From contig OZ251446.1 of assembly GCA_965242495.1 (NCBI GenBank), forward strand, positions 1,798,001-1,862,000: a DNA stretch of 64,000 nucleotides, read 5' to 3'. This document shows positions 27,936 through 37,837 of this stretch, one piece after another. The DNA comes from CBDESN01 sp965242495. GTDB taxonomy: Bacteria > Pseudomonadota > Alphaproteobacteria > MPNO01. Each line of letters starts with the position of its first letter. Position 1 is the first letter of the stretch. Position numbers and translations under genes: made by a program. Below the pieces are notes generated by a model. It did not search any database. It saw only the letters and a program-made list of their open reading frames with translations, and was not told the origin of the DNA.

Positions 27936-29734
27936 CCGATCTCGCGCATATCCGCAACTTCGCGATCGTCGCGCATATCGATCACGGCAAATCGACGCTC
28001 GCCGATCGGTTGATTCAGTTCTGCGGCGGCGTCGACGAGCGCCGGTTCCGCGACCGGCTGCTCGATACGATGGAGCTCGAGCGGGAGCGCGGCATCACGA
28101 TCAAGGCGCAGACGGCGCGGCTCGCCTACCGCGCCGGGGACGGCGCGACCTATCAGCTCAACCTGATGGACACGCCGGGCCACGTCGACTTCACCTACGA
28201 GGTCAGCCGGTCGCTCGCCGCGTGCGAGGGTTCGCTGCTGCTGGTCGATGCGAGCCAGGGCGTCGAGGCGCAGACGCTCGCCAACGCCTATCTCGCGGTC
28301 GAGGCGGATCACGAGATCGTCCCCGTCCTCAACAAGATCGACCTGCCGGCGGCGGAGCCCGGCCGCGTCCGCGAACAGATCGCCGACGTCGTCGGGCTGG
28401 ATGCGGCGCAGGCGATCGAGATCTCGGCCAAGACCGGGGCCGGCGTGGGCGCGGTCCTGGAAGCCCTGGTCGCGCGCCTGCCGCCGCCGCGCGGCGATCG
28501 CGCGGCGCCGCTCAAGGCATTGCTGGTGGATTCCTGGTACGATCCGTATCTCGGCGTGATGATCCTGGTCCGCGTCCGCGACGGCGAGCTGCGCAAGGGC
28601 ATGCAGCTCGCCATGATGGCGTCGGGCGCGACGCATCAGGTGGAGACGGTCGGCGTCTTCACGCCCAAGCGGACCGATGTCGACCTGCTGGGACCGGGCG
28701 AGATCGGGGTCGTCACCGCGAGCATCAAGCACGTCGCCGAGACCCGGGTCGGCGATACGCTCACCGAGCGGCGGCGCCCGGCGCGCGCGCCGCTGCCGGG
28801 TTTCGAACCCAGCGTTCCGGTCGTCTTCTGCGGGCTGTTCCCGGTGGACGCGGCCGATTTCGGCAATCTGCGCGAGTGTCTGGCCAAGCTCCGGCTCAAC
28901 GACGCGAGCTTCCATTTCGAAGCCGAGACCTCCGCCGCGCTCGGCTTCGGGTTCCGCTGCGGCTTCCTCGGCCTCCTCCATCTCGAGATCGTCCAGGAGC
29001 GCCTGCGCCGGGAGTTCGGGCTCGATCTGGTCACCACCGCGCCCTCGGTCGTCTACCGCGTGCGGCTGACGGACGGCGAGGTCCGGGAGCTCCACAACCC
29101 GGCCGACATGCCCGATCCGATCCGCATCGCCGGCATCGACGAGCCCTGGATCCGCGCCGCCATCCTGGTCCCCGACGCCTGTCTCGGCGGCGTGCTCGGC
29201 CTGTGCGAGGAGCGGCGCGGCGTCCAGGTCGAGCTGACCTACGCCGGCGACCGCGCGATGCTGGTCTACCGCTTGCCGCTGAACGAGATCGTGTTCGACT
29301 TCCACGACCGGCTGAAGTCCGTGAGCCGCGGCTATGCGAGCTTCGACTATCGGTTGACCGGCTACGAGGCGGGCGATCTGGTCAAGCTGTCGATCCTGGT
29401 CAACAACGAGCCCGTCGATGCGCTGTCGATGGTCGTCCACCGCACGCGCGCCGAGAGCCGCGGCCGGGCGATCTGCCTCAAGCTCAAGGAGCTGGTGCCG
29501 CGGCAGCTGTTCAAGGTCCCGCTGCAAGCGGCCCTCGGCGGCAAGGTCGTGGCGCGCGAGACGATCGGCGCCCTCCGCAAGGACGTCACCGCCAAGTGTT
29601 ACGGCGGCGACGTGACGCGCAAACGCAAGCTCCTCGAGAAGCAGAAGGAGGGCAAGAAGCGCATGCGCCGGTTCGGCGACGTGGAGATCCCGCACTCGGC
29701 GTTCATCGAAGCGCTGCGGATCGCGGACCGCTAG
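27932..29734 (+). CDS. lepA: Elongation factor 4 (back-translocating GTPase LepA)
   Basis: Ribosome-associated GTPase, 600 residues (E. coli 599). The G1 motif is AHIDHGKST, switch I is ERGITIKAQTARL, G3 is DTPGHVDF and G4 is NKIDLP. The C-terminal LepA-specific domain ends KKRMRRFGDVEIPHSAFIEA. It overlaps pheT by 4 bp. Placement in the pheST operon is unlike the lepA-lepB pairing of enterobacteria. A repeat cluster starts immediately after the stop. Confidence 0.97.
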   Translation: MTDLAHIRNFAIVAHIDHGKSTLADRLIQFCGGVDERRFRDRLLDTMELERERGITIKAQTARLAYRAGDGATYQLNLMDTPGHVDFTYEVSRSLAACEGSLLLVDASQGVEAQTLANAYLAVEADHEIVPVLNKIDLPAAEPGRVREQIADVVGLDAAQAIEISAKTGAGVGAVLEALVARLPPPRGDRAAPLKALLVDSWYDPYLGVMILVRVRDGELRKGMQLAMMASGATHQVETVGVFTPKRTDVDLLGPGEIGVVTASIKHVAETRVGDTLTERRRPARAPLPGFEPSVPVVFCGLFPVDAADFGNLRECLAKLRLNDASFHFEAETSAALGFGFRCGFLGLLHLEIVQERLRREFGLDLVTTAPSVVYRVRLTDGEVRELHNPADMPDPIRIAGIDEPWIRAAILVPDACLGGVLGLCEERRGVQVELTYAGDRAMLVYRLPLNEIVFDFHDRLKSVSRGYASFDYRLTGYEAGDLVKLSILVNNEPVDALSMVVHRTRAESRGRAICLKLKELVPRQLFKVPLQAALGGKVVARETIGALRKDVTAKCYGGDVTRKRKLLEKQKEGKKRMRRFGDVEIPHSAFIEALRIADR

Positions 29735-30297
29735 GCGAGAAGGCCCCGCCCGCCATGGATTCCCGCTTTCGCGGGAATGACGGAGGGGGCTGTGACGACG
29801 GTCCGAGGGAGGCCATCGGCTCGAGGCGGATACGCCCCCCCTTCCGTCATTCCCGCGAAAGCGGGAATCCATATTCGTATCTCGATTCCTGCTTCCGTGG
29901 GGACGAAGGGCCTGTAACGACGGCTCGAGGTACGCCCAAGGACCCGTCCTTTCCTGCCCTGGATTCCAGCTTTCGCGGGAATGACGGAGGGGGCTGTGAC
30001 GACGGTCCGAGGGAAGCCATCGGCTCGAGGCGGATACGCGCCCCCTTCCGTCATTCCCGCGAAAGCGGGAATCCATATTCGTATCTCGATTCCTGTTTCC
30101 GTGGGGACGAGGGGCCTGTGACGACGGCCCGAGGGAAGCCGTCGGTCGAGGCGGATACGCCCAAAGACCCGTCCTTTCCCGCCCTGGATTCCCGCTTTCG
30201 CGGGAATGACGAGGGGGGGGGGGCCGCGACGGCCTCCCTCGGGCCGTCGTCAACGGACTCCAACCGCATCCCGCGGCGGCCCGTTGCGGGACGAGGG
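29735..30297 (+). repeat. Mosaic palindromic repeat cluster between lepA and the autotransporter gene
   Basis: The cluster opens with the boundary word GCGAGAAGGCCCCGCCCGCC (29734-29753). Five palindromes follow at alternating orientation (about 29757, 29850, 29962, 30050, 30187), separated by the conserved spacer that contains TTCGTATCTCGATTCCTG. An 11-G homopolymer lies at about 30213-30223. No gene is evident. Confidence 0.85.
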
Positions 30298-30326
30298 TTG
30301 CCAGAAAACTCCGGCCGTGCGATAAC
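30298..30326 (+). promoter_or_regulatory. Putative promoter of the autotransporter gene
   Basis: TTGCCA (30298-30303), 17-bp spacer, GATAAC (30321-30326), about 24 bp before the start codon. The -35 and spacing resemble the promoter before the lipoprotein gene at 58424. Experimental support is absent. Confidence 0.55.
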
Positions 30327-30349
30327 CCGGGACGTCGCCGCAGGGGGAG

Positions 30350-33300
30350 ATGCCGAAGATGACGCTGGCCCGGATGGACGTAGACGGCGGCGGGCGCCTT
30401 GCCGCCTTGGCCGCCTCCCTGTTCGCGGCGGCGGCGCTGCTGCTGGCGCCGGGGGCGGCGTGGGGGTGCGCGAATAGCGGAACCGTATCGTCCAGCCAAG
30501 ATTTCTCCTGCACCAACGCGACGTACCCCACCTCGATCCGCCGCGTGGTAGATAGCAACGCCAGCCTCACCATCCGCGTCCCGGGTGGCACCGGCACAGG
30601 TGGGACGGCGACCGTGATCACGGGGGAAGCCCACTGGCCGGGCATCGATATAGACGCCAGCGACAACTCCCAGACCGGCAACTATGCCATCTATGCCGGC
30701 GCATCGGGCGCCATCAATATCGTGGACGACACCGGCAGCGGCAACGCCAGCCGCGGCATCCGGATACTTCAGGACGGCAGCGGCACGGCCACAGTGGACG
30801 TCGGGAGCCAAGTGACCATGGGATCCTCGTCCGCCCGGATGCGCCAGCACGGCATCTATGTCCGAAGCAGCGGCAGCGGCGGCGCCGTCACGGTCACGAA
30901 CGCCGGCACGGTCTACGCCAGCTATGAGGGCATCGACGTCAAGCATGACGGCCCCGGAACCACGACCGTCACGCACAGCGGCGCCGTCGACGCGTTGAAC
31001 CATGGCGTCTGGGTGCGGGCGGACGGCGCGGGCCCCTTGATCGTCACCAGCAGCGGCAACGTTACGGCGACGAACGCGAATCAGCAGGGCATCCGGATGG
31101 AAGCCGGCAACAATGGCGCCGCCATGACCCTTACGGCGACCGGCGGCGCGATCACGACGCCGGGGCAGGGCATCTACATGGAGAGCCGGGGCGCGGGCGC
31201 CGTCACGATCCAAGGCACGGCCGCGAGCGCCCCGACCCAGACCGGCCCCACCATCACGTCGTCGGCGAGTCACGGCATCCACGTCCGCAAGACGGGAACC
31301 TCGGCCACGGCGGGCAACGTCTCCATCACCACCACCGGCGGTTCGATCACGCCCGCCGGGACGGGGAGATTTCACGGCATCTATGTCCAGGATCAGGCCG
31401 CCTATACCGGCGCCGTCGCCATCGACAACGCCGCCGACATCACGGCGGGCGATCATGCCATCCGTGTCGAGAGGCTGGGCGCCGGCGACATTTCCATCAC
31501 CCACAGCGGCGGCCTCGCGCTGTCCGGGACGCGGAGCGGCATTTTCGTGCGCGGCGGCGATAATCTGGCTGGCGACATCGACATCGACGTGACGGGTGGG
31601 ACGGTGCAGGCCGGTCCCGACTCGGGCTCGCCCGCCATCCGCCTCACCGGGCGCGGCGATGGCGACGTCGGCGTGACCATCGCCGCCGGCGCCACGGCCA
31701 TCTCCTACAGCAATGCCGGCGTCTTTGCCATACTGAGTTCTGCGGCGGCGGACGACAGCCAGGTGGAGATCGACCAGGGCGGTGGGATTCTGGGCCGTTC
31801 GGGGGTCGCCGTCGCGATCCTCAAGCACGCCACCGCCCAGACGGTGGCGCCGCGGGCAGAGACGGCCCAGCCCCTGATCGACGTCGCCTGGACGGGCAGT
31901 TTCGCGGCCGGGACCACGGCCCAAACCGCCCGGGAGGGCGACGACCTCTACACTGCGCCGAGCGAGGCCGTGGCGTTCATCTATGCCCGGGATGCGGAGG
32001 CCGGCAAGGCCAGCGGCGGCGCCTGGGGCGGGCCGGCGGGCATCGAGGCCCAGGTCATGTCCTGGTCCGCTTTGGCGGTGGAGGTGGCGGAAGGCGACGA
32101 CCCGGGCGCGTTCGCGAACGCGGCGGCGCAGCAGGCGGCCGTGCCGACCGGCGCCACCGCCAGCAACAACGCCTACGTCAAGCAGTTCCGGGCGGTGCTG
32201 GAGAGCGAGGATTTCGAGGTTGCGCCGTCGATCCTCACCGCCATCGGCACCACCGCCACCACGAGCGCGGCCGACCTGACCGACGCCCAGATCGTGACCT
32301 ATCTGCGCGTGGACAACGCCGCGCGCAGAACCCTGCTGCGCAACGTGCTGGCGCAGAACCTCTCGGACAAGGAGAAGGCGGTGCTGGCGGCGCTGTCCAC
32401 CGGCGACGGCGACGGGCTGACCGCCGCGCTGGACGACACGGGCGCGGGGTTCTCCAACGCCTACAAGACCGCGGTGCGGGCGCTGCTGAACCGCTACAAC
32501 GTCGGCGACATCGCCATCGACATGACCGGCGGCTCCATCGTCTCGCGCGGCGACGGCATCCGCGCCTATTACGCGACGCCCAACGCCAACAACGGCGCCA
32601 TCAGCGTCAGCATCGCCGCGGGCGCGACCGTGACCGGCGCCAGGGCCGGCGTCTGGGTCGCCAATGCCGGGTTGGACGTGGGCGCGGACGGGACCGCCGA
32701 CACCGACGACGACATCCTGAAGCAGAGCGTGACCGTGGACGGCATGGTGACCGGCGGCACGGATGCGGCCGTTCACTTGGTCGGCGGCGGCAGGCTGACC
32801 GTGGGCGAGACCGGCGTATTGGTTGCCGGCGCCGGGCGGCCCGCGATCCTGGTCAACGACCCCGGCCGTTCGGTGATCCGGATCGATGGCGAGGTCAGGG
32901 GCAGCGCAGGCGCCGATGCGGCGGTGGATCTCAGCGGCGGCGGCAGCGTCACGGTGGGTCTGAACGGGCGTGTCAGGGCCAACGGCGCGCGCCGCGCCAT
33001 CCGGGGCAGCGACGATCAGGCCATCGCGGTGACCTTGGTCACCGCCGGCATGGCCAGGTACCGGGAGGACGCCGTTGAGGCGCATCAGCGGATGGAAGGC
33101 GCCTATCGTCCCGAGAACGTCGCAGAGGTCCGCTTCGGCGAGGGCCGGAACGGCGTGCTCACCGGTTACTCCCTAACGGTGCCGGTCGACGCCGCGACAG
33201 GCATGTTGGACACCAGCGGGCTTGACCCGCGGCTGTGCTCCGGTGGTCAGCCCCGCGGCGCTGACGGTGAGTGTCCAGGGACGGGCGAGCCGGGAACGGG

Positions 33301-34504
33301 CGATCCGAGCGAGCCGGGAACGGGCGATCCGAGCGAGCCGGGAACGGGCGATCCGAGCGAGCCGGGAACGGGCGATCCGGGCGATCCGGGAACGGGCGAT
33401 CCGGGAACGGGCGGTCCGAGCGATCCGGGAACGGGCGATCCGGGGACGGGCGGTCCGGGCGATCCGGGAACGGGCGGTCCGGGAACGGGCGGTCCGAGCG
33501 ATCCGGGGACGGGCGATCCGGGAACGGGCGGTCCGGGCGATCCGGGGACGGGCGGTCCGAGAACGCCGACGCCGACGTTCTCCTGCGAGGACGTGGAGAA
33601 GGACGGAGACCGCCGCTGCCGCCTGTACGAGGCGTTGCCTTCGGTGCTGCTGGCGATGAACCGCCTGCCGACCTGGGCGGAGCGGAGGTCGGCGGCGCGC
33701 GACGCGCATGGCGGCTGGGCGCAAGTGGCGGCGGCGCGGGGCGAATGGCGGGCGAAGAAGGCGACGACGACCGGAAGGCTCGCCTACGACCATCGCCGGA
33801 GCGTGGGGCGGGCGGGCGTCGATCTCCTCGCCGGCGAGAACGGCCGGTTGGGGGCGTCGATGCACGGGCTGCGCGGCAAGGCGGAGATGGCGGGCGTGGG
33901 CGAGATCGAGTTGGACGGCGTGGGGGCGGGCCTCTCCGCCGCTTGGCTGGCCGGAGGGTTCTATGCGGAGGCGCAGGCGCAGATGACGTCCTACGACGTC
34001 GACGTCAAGTCGCACACGCATGGCAAGATGTCGAAGAAGAACGTCCACGGCGCGGGGTATGCGCTGGGCGTGGAGGTCGGCGGGCGGCTGCCCGTGGGCG
34101 GGGCGTCGGTGACGCCGCGCGCAGGCGTTGCGTGGTCGCGGGTCGAGTTGTCGGCGTTCACGGACATGGAGCCGGCGGGCGGTCCGTGGCGGGTCCGGGT
34201 TCCGATGGAGGATGCGGGCGGGGTGACGGGCCGGTTGGGGGCGACGTTGGAGGCGGCGGCGGGTTCTTCGGGCCGCCTGTTCGGCTCGGTGGACGTGGAG
34301 CAGGGGTTTTCGGACGAGACGACGGTGAGGGTGGGCCGGGAGGCGCTGCGGACGGAGGCGCGGGCGACGGCGCTGCGTCTGGAGGCGGGAGGGACGTTCG
34401 CGTTGGGCGAGAACGTCCTGGCGCGGATCGCGGCGAGCTGGCGGACGAGCGGAGGCGGTACGGGCGAATACGGCGGGAGCCTGGGCGTCCAGGTGCAGTT
34501 CTAG
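30350..34504 (+). CDS. Autotransporter (type Va) with beta-helix passenger and Gly-Pro linker
   Basis: Outer-membrane autotransporter of 1384 residues. A long signal peptide ends near residue 40 (LLAPGAAWG). The passenger (about 45-970) consists of loose GI.V...G repeats typical of a right-handed beta-helix. It is interrupted at about 545-720 by an Ala-rich helical segment (FANAAAQQAAVP, LSDKEKAVLAALSTG). Residues about 976-1071 form a repetitive linker of GTGDPSEP and GDPGTGGP units. The C-terminal barrel (about 1121-1384) ends in LGVQVQF with the terminal Phe read by the BAM machinery. The ATG at 30359 has better Shine-Dalgarno spacing than the one at 30350. The function of the passenger is unknown. 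Its stop overlaps the end of a convergent small gene by 4 bp. Confidence 0.9.
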   Translation: MPKMTLARMDVDGGGRLAALAASLFAAAALLLAPGAAWGCANSGTVSSSQDFSCTNATYPTSIRRVVDSNASLTIRVPGGTGTGGTATVITGEAHWPGIDIDASDNSQTGNYAIYAGASGAINIVDDTGSGNASRGIRILQDGSGTATVDVGSQVTMGSSSARMRQHGIYVRSSGSGGAVTVTNAGTVYASYEGIDVKHDGPGTTTVTHSGAVDALNHGVWVRADGAGPLIVTSSGNVTATNANQQGIRMEAGNNGAAMTLTATGGAITTPGQGIYMESRGAGAVTIQGTAASAPTQTGPTITSSASHGIHVRKTGTSATAGNVSITTTGGSITPAGTGRFHGIYVQDQAAYTGAVAIDNAADITAGDHAIRVERLGAGDISITHSGGLALSGTRSGIFVRGGDNLAGDIDIDVTGGTVQAGPDSGSPAIRLTGRGDGDVGVTIAAGATAISYSNAGVFAILSSAAADDSQVEIDQGGGILGRSGVAVAILKHATAQTVAPRAETAQPLIDVAWTGSFAAGTTAQTAREGDDLYTAPSEAVAFIYARDAEAGKASGGAWGGPAGIEAQVMSWSALAVEVAEGDDPGAFANAAAQQAAVPTGATASNNAYVKQFRAVLESEDFEVAPSILTAIGTTATTSAADLTDAQIVTYLRVDNAARRTLLRNVLAQNLSDKEKAVLAALSTGDGDGLTAALDDTGAGFSNAYKTAVRALLNRYNVGDIAIDMTGGSIVSRGDGIRAYYATPNANNGAISVSIAAGATVTGARAGVWVANAGLDVGADGTADTDDDILKQSVTVDGMVTGGTDAAVHLVGGGRLTVGETGVLVAGAGRPAILVNDPGRSVIRIDGEVRGSAGADAAVDLSGGGSVTVGLNGRVRANGARRAIRGSDDQAIAVTLVTAGMARYREDAVEAHQRMEGAYRPENVAEVRFGEGRNGVLTGYSLTVPVDAATGMLDTSGLDPRLCSGGQPRGADGECPGTGEPGTGDPSEPGTGDPSEPGTGDPSEPGTGDPGDPGTGDPGTGGPSDPGTGDPGTGGPGDPGTGGPGTGGPSDPGTGDPGTGGPGDPGTGGPRTPTPTFSCEDVEKDGDRRCRLYEALPSVLLAMNRLPTWAERRSAARDAHGGWAQVAAARGEWRAKKATTTGRLAYDHRRSVGRAGVDLLAGENGRLGASMHGLRGKAEMAGVGEIELDGVGAGLSAAWLAGGFYAEAQAQMTSYDVDVKSHTHGKMSKKNVHGAGYALGVEVGGRLPVGGASVTPRAGVAWSRVELSAFTDMEPAGGPWRVRVPMEDAGGVTGRLGATLEAAAGSSGRLFGSVDVEQGFSDETTVRVGREALRTEARATALRLEAGGTFALGENVLARIAASWRTSGGGTGEYGGSLGVQVQF
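33277..33562 (+). repeat. In-frame coding tandem repeat of the autotransporter linker
   Basis: Units of 15 and 24 bp built from GGAACGGGCGATCC and GAGCGAGCC encode GTGDP, SEP and GGP steps. Unit lengths are multiples of three, so copy-number change would lengthen or shorten the linker without breaking the frame. Confidence 0.85.
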
Positions 34505-34800
34505 CCCGCGCGGCGGCGGCGGCGGCAGCCCCAGGCCAGCAGGACGCCGGGTGCGCCGAAGAAGGCCCAGGCCGGGACCAGCAGCAGCTTGAGCGCGACG
34601 CCGTCCCACAGCCAGGGCCAGACGTGGCGCTGGATCGCCGCCTGCGCGATGTTGAGGCCGGCCGGATCGAGCTCGAACCAGAGTTCGCCCAGGGCGCGCA
34701 GGCGATAGCCGCTCCCGTCCAACCATCCGAACGTCTCGTACCCGGCGGCCGCGAGCGCCAACAGGACGAGAAGCCAACCGACGATCCGACCGAAGCGCAT
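34501..34800 (-). CDS. Small membrane protein of unknown function
   Basis: A 99-residue protein with one hydrophobic helix near the N-terminus (IVGWLLVLLALAAAGYETF) and a second near the C-terminus (LLLVPAWAFFGAPGVLLAWG), ending in an Arg cluster. The middle segment YRLRALGELWFELDPAGLN looks like a conserved soluble part. I recognise no named domain. It converges on the autotransporter gene with a 4-bp overlap of the stops. Confidence 0.7.
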   Translation of the reverse strand: MRFGRIVGWLLVLLALAAAGYETFGWLDGSGYRLRALGELWFELDPAGLNIAQAAIQRHVWPWLWDGVALKLLLVPAWAFFGAPGVLLAWGCRRRRRAG

Positions 34801-35146
34801 GTCGCCCGACTCCCGGGGTTGCCGCCGCCGCGCCCGATCTTACCGCAAGACCCGCCGCAAGTGTCGCCGGAGTCGCCGGACGCCCCGCCAAATTCGGCTC
34901 GAGGCGGATACGCCAAGGGCTTCGTCATTCCCGCGAAAGAGCGTGTGAAATCCCCGAGCGCGCGGAGCCTGTCCCCGCGAAAGCGGGGGAATGACGAGGG
35001 AGGCCCGTGACGACGGCCCGAGGGAGGCCGTCGCGACCCCCCCCCCTCGTCATTCCCGCGAAAGCGGGAATCCATATTCGCATCCCGGTTCCCGCTTCAT
35101 CCCGAATAGTCCCGTTTCGGGACCGGAATCCGACCCTTTCGCTCGG
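34801..35146 (+). repeat. Short repeat cluster
   Basis: 34801-34900 is plain GC-rich sequence. 34915-35080 holds a palindrome whose loop is joined to a shortened GAGCGTGTGAAATCCCCGAG element, then a C-run and a complete palindrome near 35055. No gene is evident. Confidence 0.75.
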
Positions 35147-36247
35147 CTACGCGCAGATCCTGCGTAGACTCCGCCATTGCCGGTCGTCGAGCGCCTTCGC
35201 CTCCGGACGCCCTGCCCGGGCGAGTTCCCGGGCGCGCCGCCGCGTGGACGGGTGCGTGGACAGGAACTGCAACGTCTCGGCGGACTCGCCCTCCCTGGCG
35301 GCGAGCTTGGCGAAGAGGCGCCCCAACCCGCCCGGATCGATCCCCGCCCGTTCGAGCAGCCCGAGGGCGAAGCGGTCCGCCTCGCGCTCCGCCTCGCGTC
35401 CGTAGCCGCCGGCGACGATCCGTTGCGCCAGCGCGGCGACGACGGTCCCGCCGGCGACGTCGCCGACGACGAGACCGATCAGGGCCGACGCCGTCGCGGC
35501 CTTGAACATCAACTCGCTCGGATGGCGATGGACCACGTGGCCGATCTCATGCGCGACGACGCCCGCGAGCTGTTCGGCGTCGTCGACGAAATCGATCATG
35601 CCCCGGAGCAGCAGAACGCGCCCGCCCGGCAGCGCGAAGGCGTTGACCACCGGCGAATCGACGACGCGGACCCTGATCCCGATCGCCCGCCCGCCGGGAC
35701 CGGCGCCCCCGACCAGGCGGTCGACCAGCCGTTGCAACGCCCGGACGCCGTCGGGCGCCGCGCATGCGGCGGGCCGGGCGCCGGCGGCCGCGGAAAGGAG
35801 GCGGACGAGCTGTTCGGAGAGGTTCTCCCCGATGCGCTCCTCCACGTCGATCGGGACCGCGGCCGCGAACCGCGACGCGAACAGCGGGATGACGTATTCG
35901 ATCAGCGCGCCGACGGAGAGGCCCGCCGCCAGGGTCCAGGCGGCGACCCGAAGCGCGCCGCGCCGACGGGTCCGCCGCGCGGCGCGCAACCCGGGACACC
36001 GCGCCTCGAGGCCGGCCAGCGCGCCCGCGTCCTCGATCGTCAACCGCGCGGGGCCGTCCTCGCGCGCGAGCCGCAGCGGCCCCGGCCGGGACGGCTCCTC
36101 CACCAGACGCACCGCTTCCGCGGGCCAGTGATCGAGCCGCGCTCCGTCGTCGTCCGCGATGTCCAGCCCCGCCCGTTCGATGCGGACGACGACGTCCCTC
36201 GTCCGCGCGGTCTCGCCGTCGTTGTAGCGCGCCCGGATCCCGTCCAT
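35147..36247 (-). CDS. M48 family zinc metallopeptidase, membrane-anchored
   Basis: Zinc peptidase of 366 residues. The N-terminal cytoplasmic part (1-100) precedes one TM helix (about 101-125) and a catalytic domain with HEIGH (H233, E234, H237) and the third ligand E288 in EREADRFAL. Part of the active-site cleft is PVVNAFALPGGRVLLLRGM. This resembles BepA/Oma1-like M48 peptidases, but without TPR repeats. The DUF898 gene lies 3 bp upstream on the same strand, and the two probably act together at the envelope. The substrate is unknown. Confidence 0.9.
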   Translation of the reverse strand: MDGIRARYNDGETARTRDVVVRIERAGLDIADDDGARLDHWPAEAVRLVEEPSRPGPLRLAREDGPARLTIEDAGALAGLEARCPGLRAARRTRRRGALRVAAWTLAAGLSVGALIEYVIPLFASRFAAAVPIDVEERIGENLSEQLVRLLSAAAGARPAACAAPDGVRALQRLVDRLVGGAGPGGRAIGIRVRVVDSPVVNAFALPGGRVLLLRGMIDFVDDAEQLAGVVAHEIGHVVHRHPSELMFKAATASALIGLVVGDVAGGTVVAALAQRIVAGGYGREAEREADRFALGLLERAGIDPGGLGRLFAKLAAREGESAETLQFLSTHPSTRRRARELARAGRPEAKALDDRQWRSLRRICA

Positions 36248-36250
36248 GGC

Positions 36251-37471
36251 TCACGGGCCGCCGATGTCGAACGCATCCGCCAGACCCTCGCCGCGGCGCG
36301 GCCGGGCGCGCGGCGCCCGCGCGATGCGCTCGATGGCGGCGGGATCGTCCACCGTCAGCGTCCGGCACAGCGCGCGCAGTATCTCGACCTGCAACCCCGC
36401 GATGCGGACGATCGGGAGGGCGAGGAACAGAAGCAGCGCCAGGACCGCCAGCCCGATGGCCGCCGCCGGGCCGCCGAACAGCGCGGCGTATCCCAGGGCG
36501 CCGAGCGCGGCGAGCCACAGGACCAGGACCGCGGCGTAGGCGAGATGGAGGAGCGCGATCCACGCCGCGCTCAACCCCGATGCGAACGAGATCCCGTCGC
36601 CGAGCCCCGCATTGGCGGCGAAGTAGACGAATTCCCGAACCCGGTAGCGCACGAAGAGGAGCCCGGCCGGGACCAGCCCGAGTAGCGGCCACCATGCGAT
36701 TCGATCGAAGATCCCGCGGCCTTCGCCGGGCCGGTCCGCCGGCGCCGCGAAGACCTCGCCGTTGAACCCGACCGCGAGGCCCACGGTCGCCCACAGCGCG
36801 GCCAGCGCGGGAAGATACGGGGGGAGAAGATCGCGGCCGCGCGCCGCAAGGCGGAACGGGGCGTCGCCGAAACGGGCGGCGTTGACCAGGCGCGAAGCCA
36901 GCGCGGCGCGGCGCCAGGGATAGGAGGCTCCCAGCGTCGCGACGACCAGGGCCAGATGGCCGAACGCGACCAGCGCATAGGCGAGCGCCGATCCGGTGAG
37001 GCCGAATTCGACGCCGCGCCAAAGCGTCCGCGACAGCCGATAGCGCCGCGCCCGGTAGAGCGCGACCTGGAACAGATACGCGACCAGGGCGTAATAGCTC
37101 CCCTCGACGACGGCGAGCGCCGCGGCGCCGTCGCCGACGGTCAGATACTCGACGACGGCGTAAGCGGCCGACAGCGGCAACAGGATGGCGGCGACGATCA
37201 GGAAACCGACGAACAGTTCGCGCCCGGCGCCGGTATATTCGAACCGCTCGCCGCCGACGGCGACGTGGCGCCAGAAATAGGCGCGCACCCGGGTCCTGCC
37301 CCAGAACCGGTAGATCCCGAGCGTGATCAGACCCAACGCCGCGTTCCGGATCAGCAGCCCGATCAACGGCCGACGCCGGCCGTCGAACGCGGCCCGCAGC
37401 GGCGGGGCGGGCGCCGGGGCGGGCGCCGATGCAAGCGCCCGGGACGAGGACGGGGTCGGATCCGGGGTCAC
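36251..37471 (-). CDS. YjgN/DUF898 family membrane protein
   Basis: Polytopic inner-membrane protein of 406 residues with about eight to nine hydrophobic segments. The family hallmark is LGIYRFWGRTRVRAYFWRHV followed by GERFEYTGAGRELFVGF, which repeats in weaker form at LSRTLWRGVEFGLTG. The GTG at 37471 is chosen because any longer reading would run into the tRNA-Ser gene. An Ala/Pro-rich stretch (about 12-24) lies before the first motif. It is translated just ahead of the M48 peptidase. The function is unknown. Confidence 0.88.
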   Translation of the reverse strand: MTPDPTPSSSRALASAPAPAPAPPLRAAFDGRRRPLIGLLIRNAALGLITLGIYRFWGRTRVRAYFWRHVAVGGERFEYTGAGRELFVGFLIVAAILLPLSAAYAVVEYLTVGDGAAALAVVEGSYYALVAYLFQVALYRARRYRLSRTLWRGVEFGLTGSALAYALVAFGHLALVVATLGASYPWRRAALASRLVNAARFGDAPFRLAARGRDLLPPYLPALAALWATVGLAVGFNGEVFAAPADRPGEGRGIFDRIAWWPLLGLVPAGLLFVRYRVREFVYFAANAGLGDGISFASGLSAAWIALLHLAYAAVLVLWLAALGALGYAALFGGPAAAIGLAVLALLLFLALPIVRIAGLQVEILRALCRTLTVDDPAAIERIARAPRARPRRGEGLADAFDIGGP

Positions 37472-37563
37472 GGCGCGAACATGCGCCGCCCCGCCCCCGG
37501 GCGAAACCCGCTTCTCAAGATTCCCGGCGGCGAATAGACTGGAAGCGGGGCGATCGCCTCCGC

Positions 37564-37654
37564 GGATGGGTGGCCGAGTGGTTGAAGGCGCGCGCTTGGA
37601 GAGCGCGTATACGGTGACCCCGTATCGTGGGTTCGAATCCCACCCCATCCGCCA
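37564..37654 (+). tRNA. tRNA-Ser(GGA)
   Basis: A 91-nt class II tRNA. The acceptor stem GGATGGG pairs with CCCATCC, the D-arm GCCGAGTGG is typical of serine tRNAs, the anticodon loop holds GGA within GCGCTTGGAGAGCGC, the variable arm is long, the T-loop reads GGTTCGAATCC, and CCA is encoded (37652-37654). Confidence 0.97.
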
Positions 37655-37682
37655 ACCGGCCCGCGCGAGGATCGATTCGATT

Positions 37683-37758
<76 letters not shown>

Positions 37759-37837
37759 GCCGGAGGTCAGCACATAGCAGACGAGGCGGGGTTTGTCGAA
37801 CGCTTCCCGCCGCGCATCGAACCCGCGATCCGCGCGA

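Noticed and set aside
27752..33085. A 1777-codon open frame on the minus strand opposite pheT, lepA and the autotransporter gene
   Set aside because: It is antisense to three well-supported genes, low in complexity (Arg, Gly, Asp, Val-rich) and explained by the high GC content, which keeps antisense frames open.
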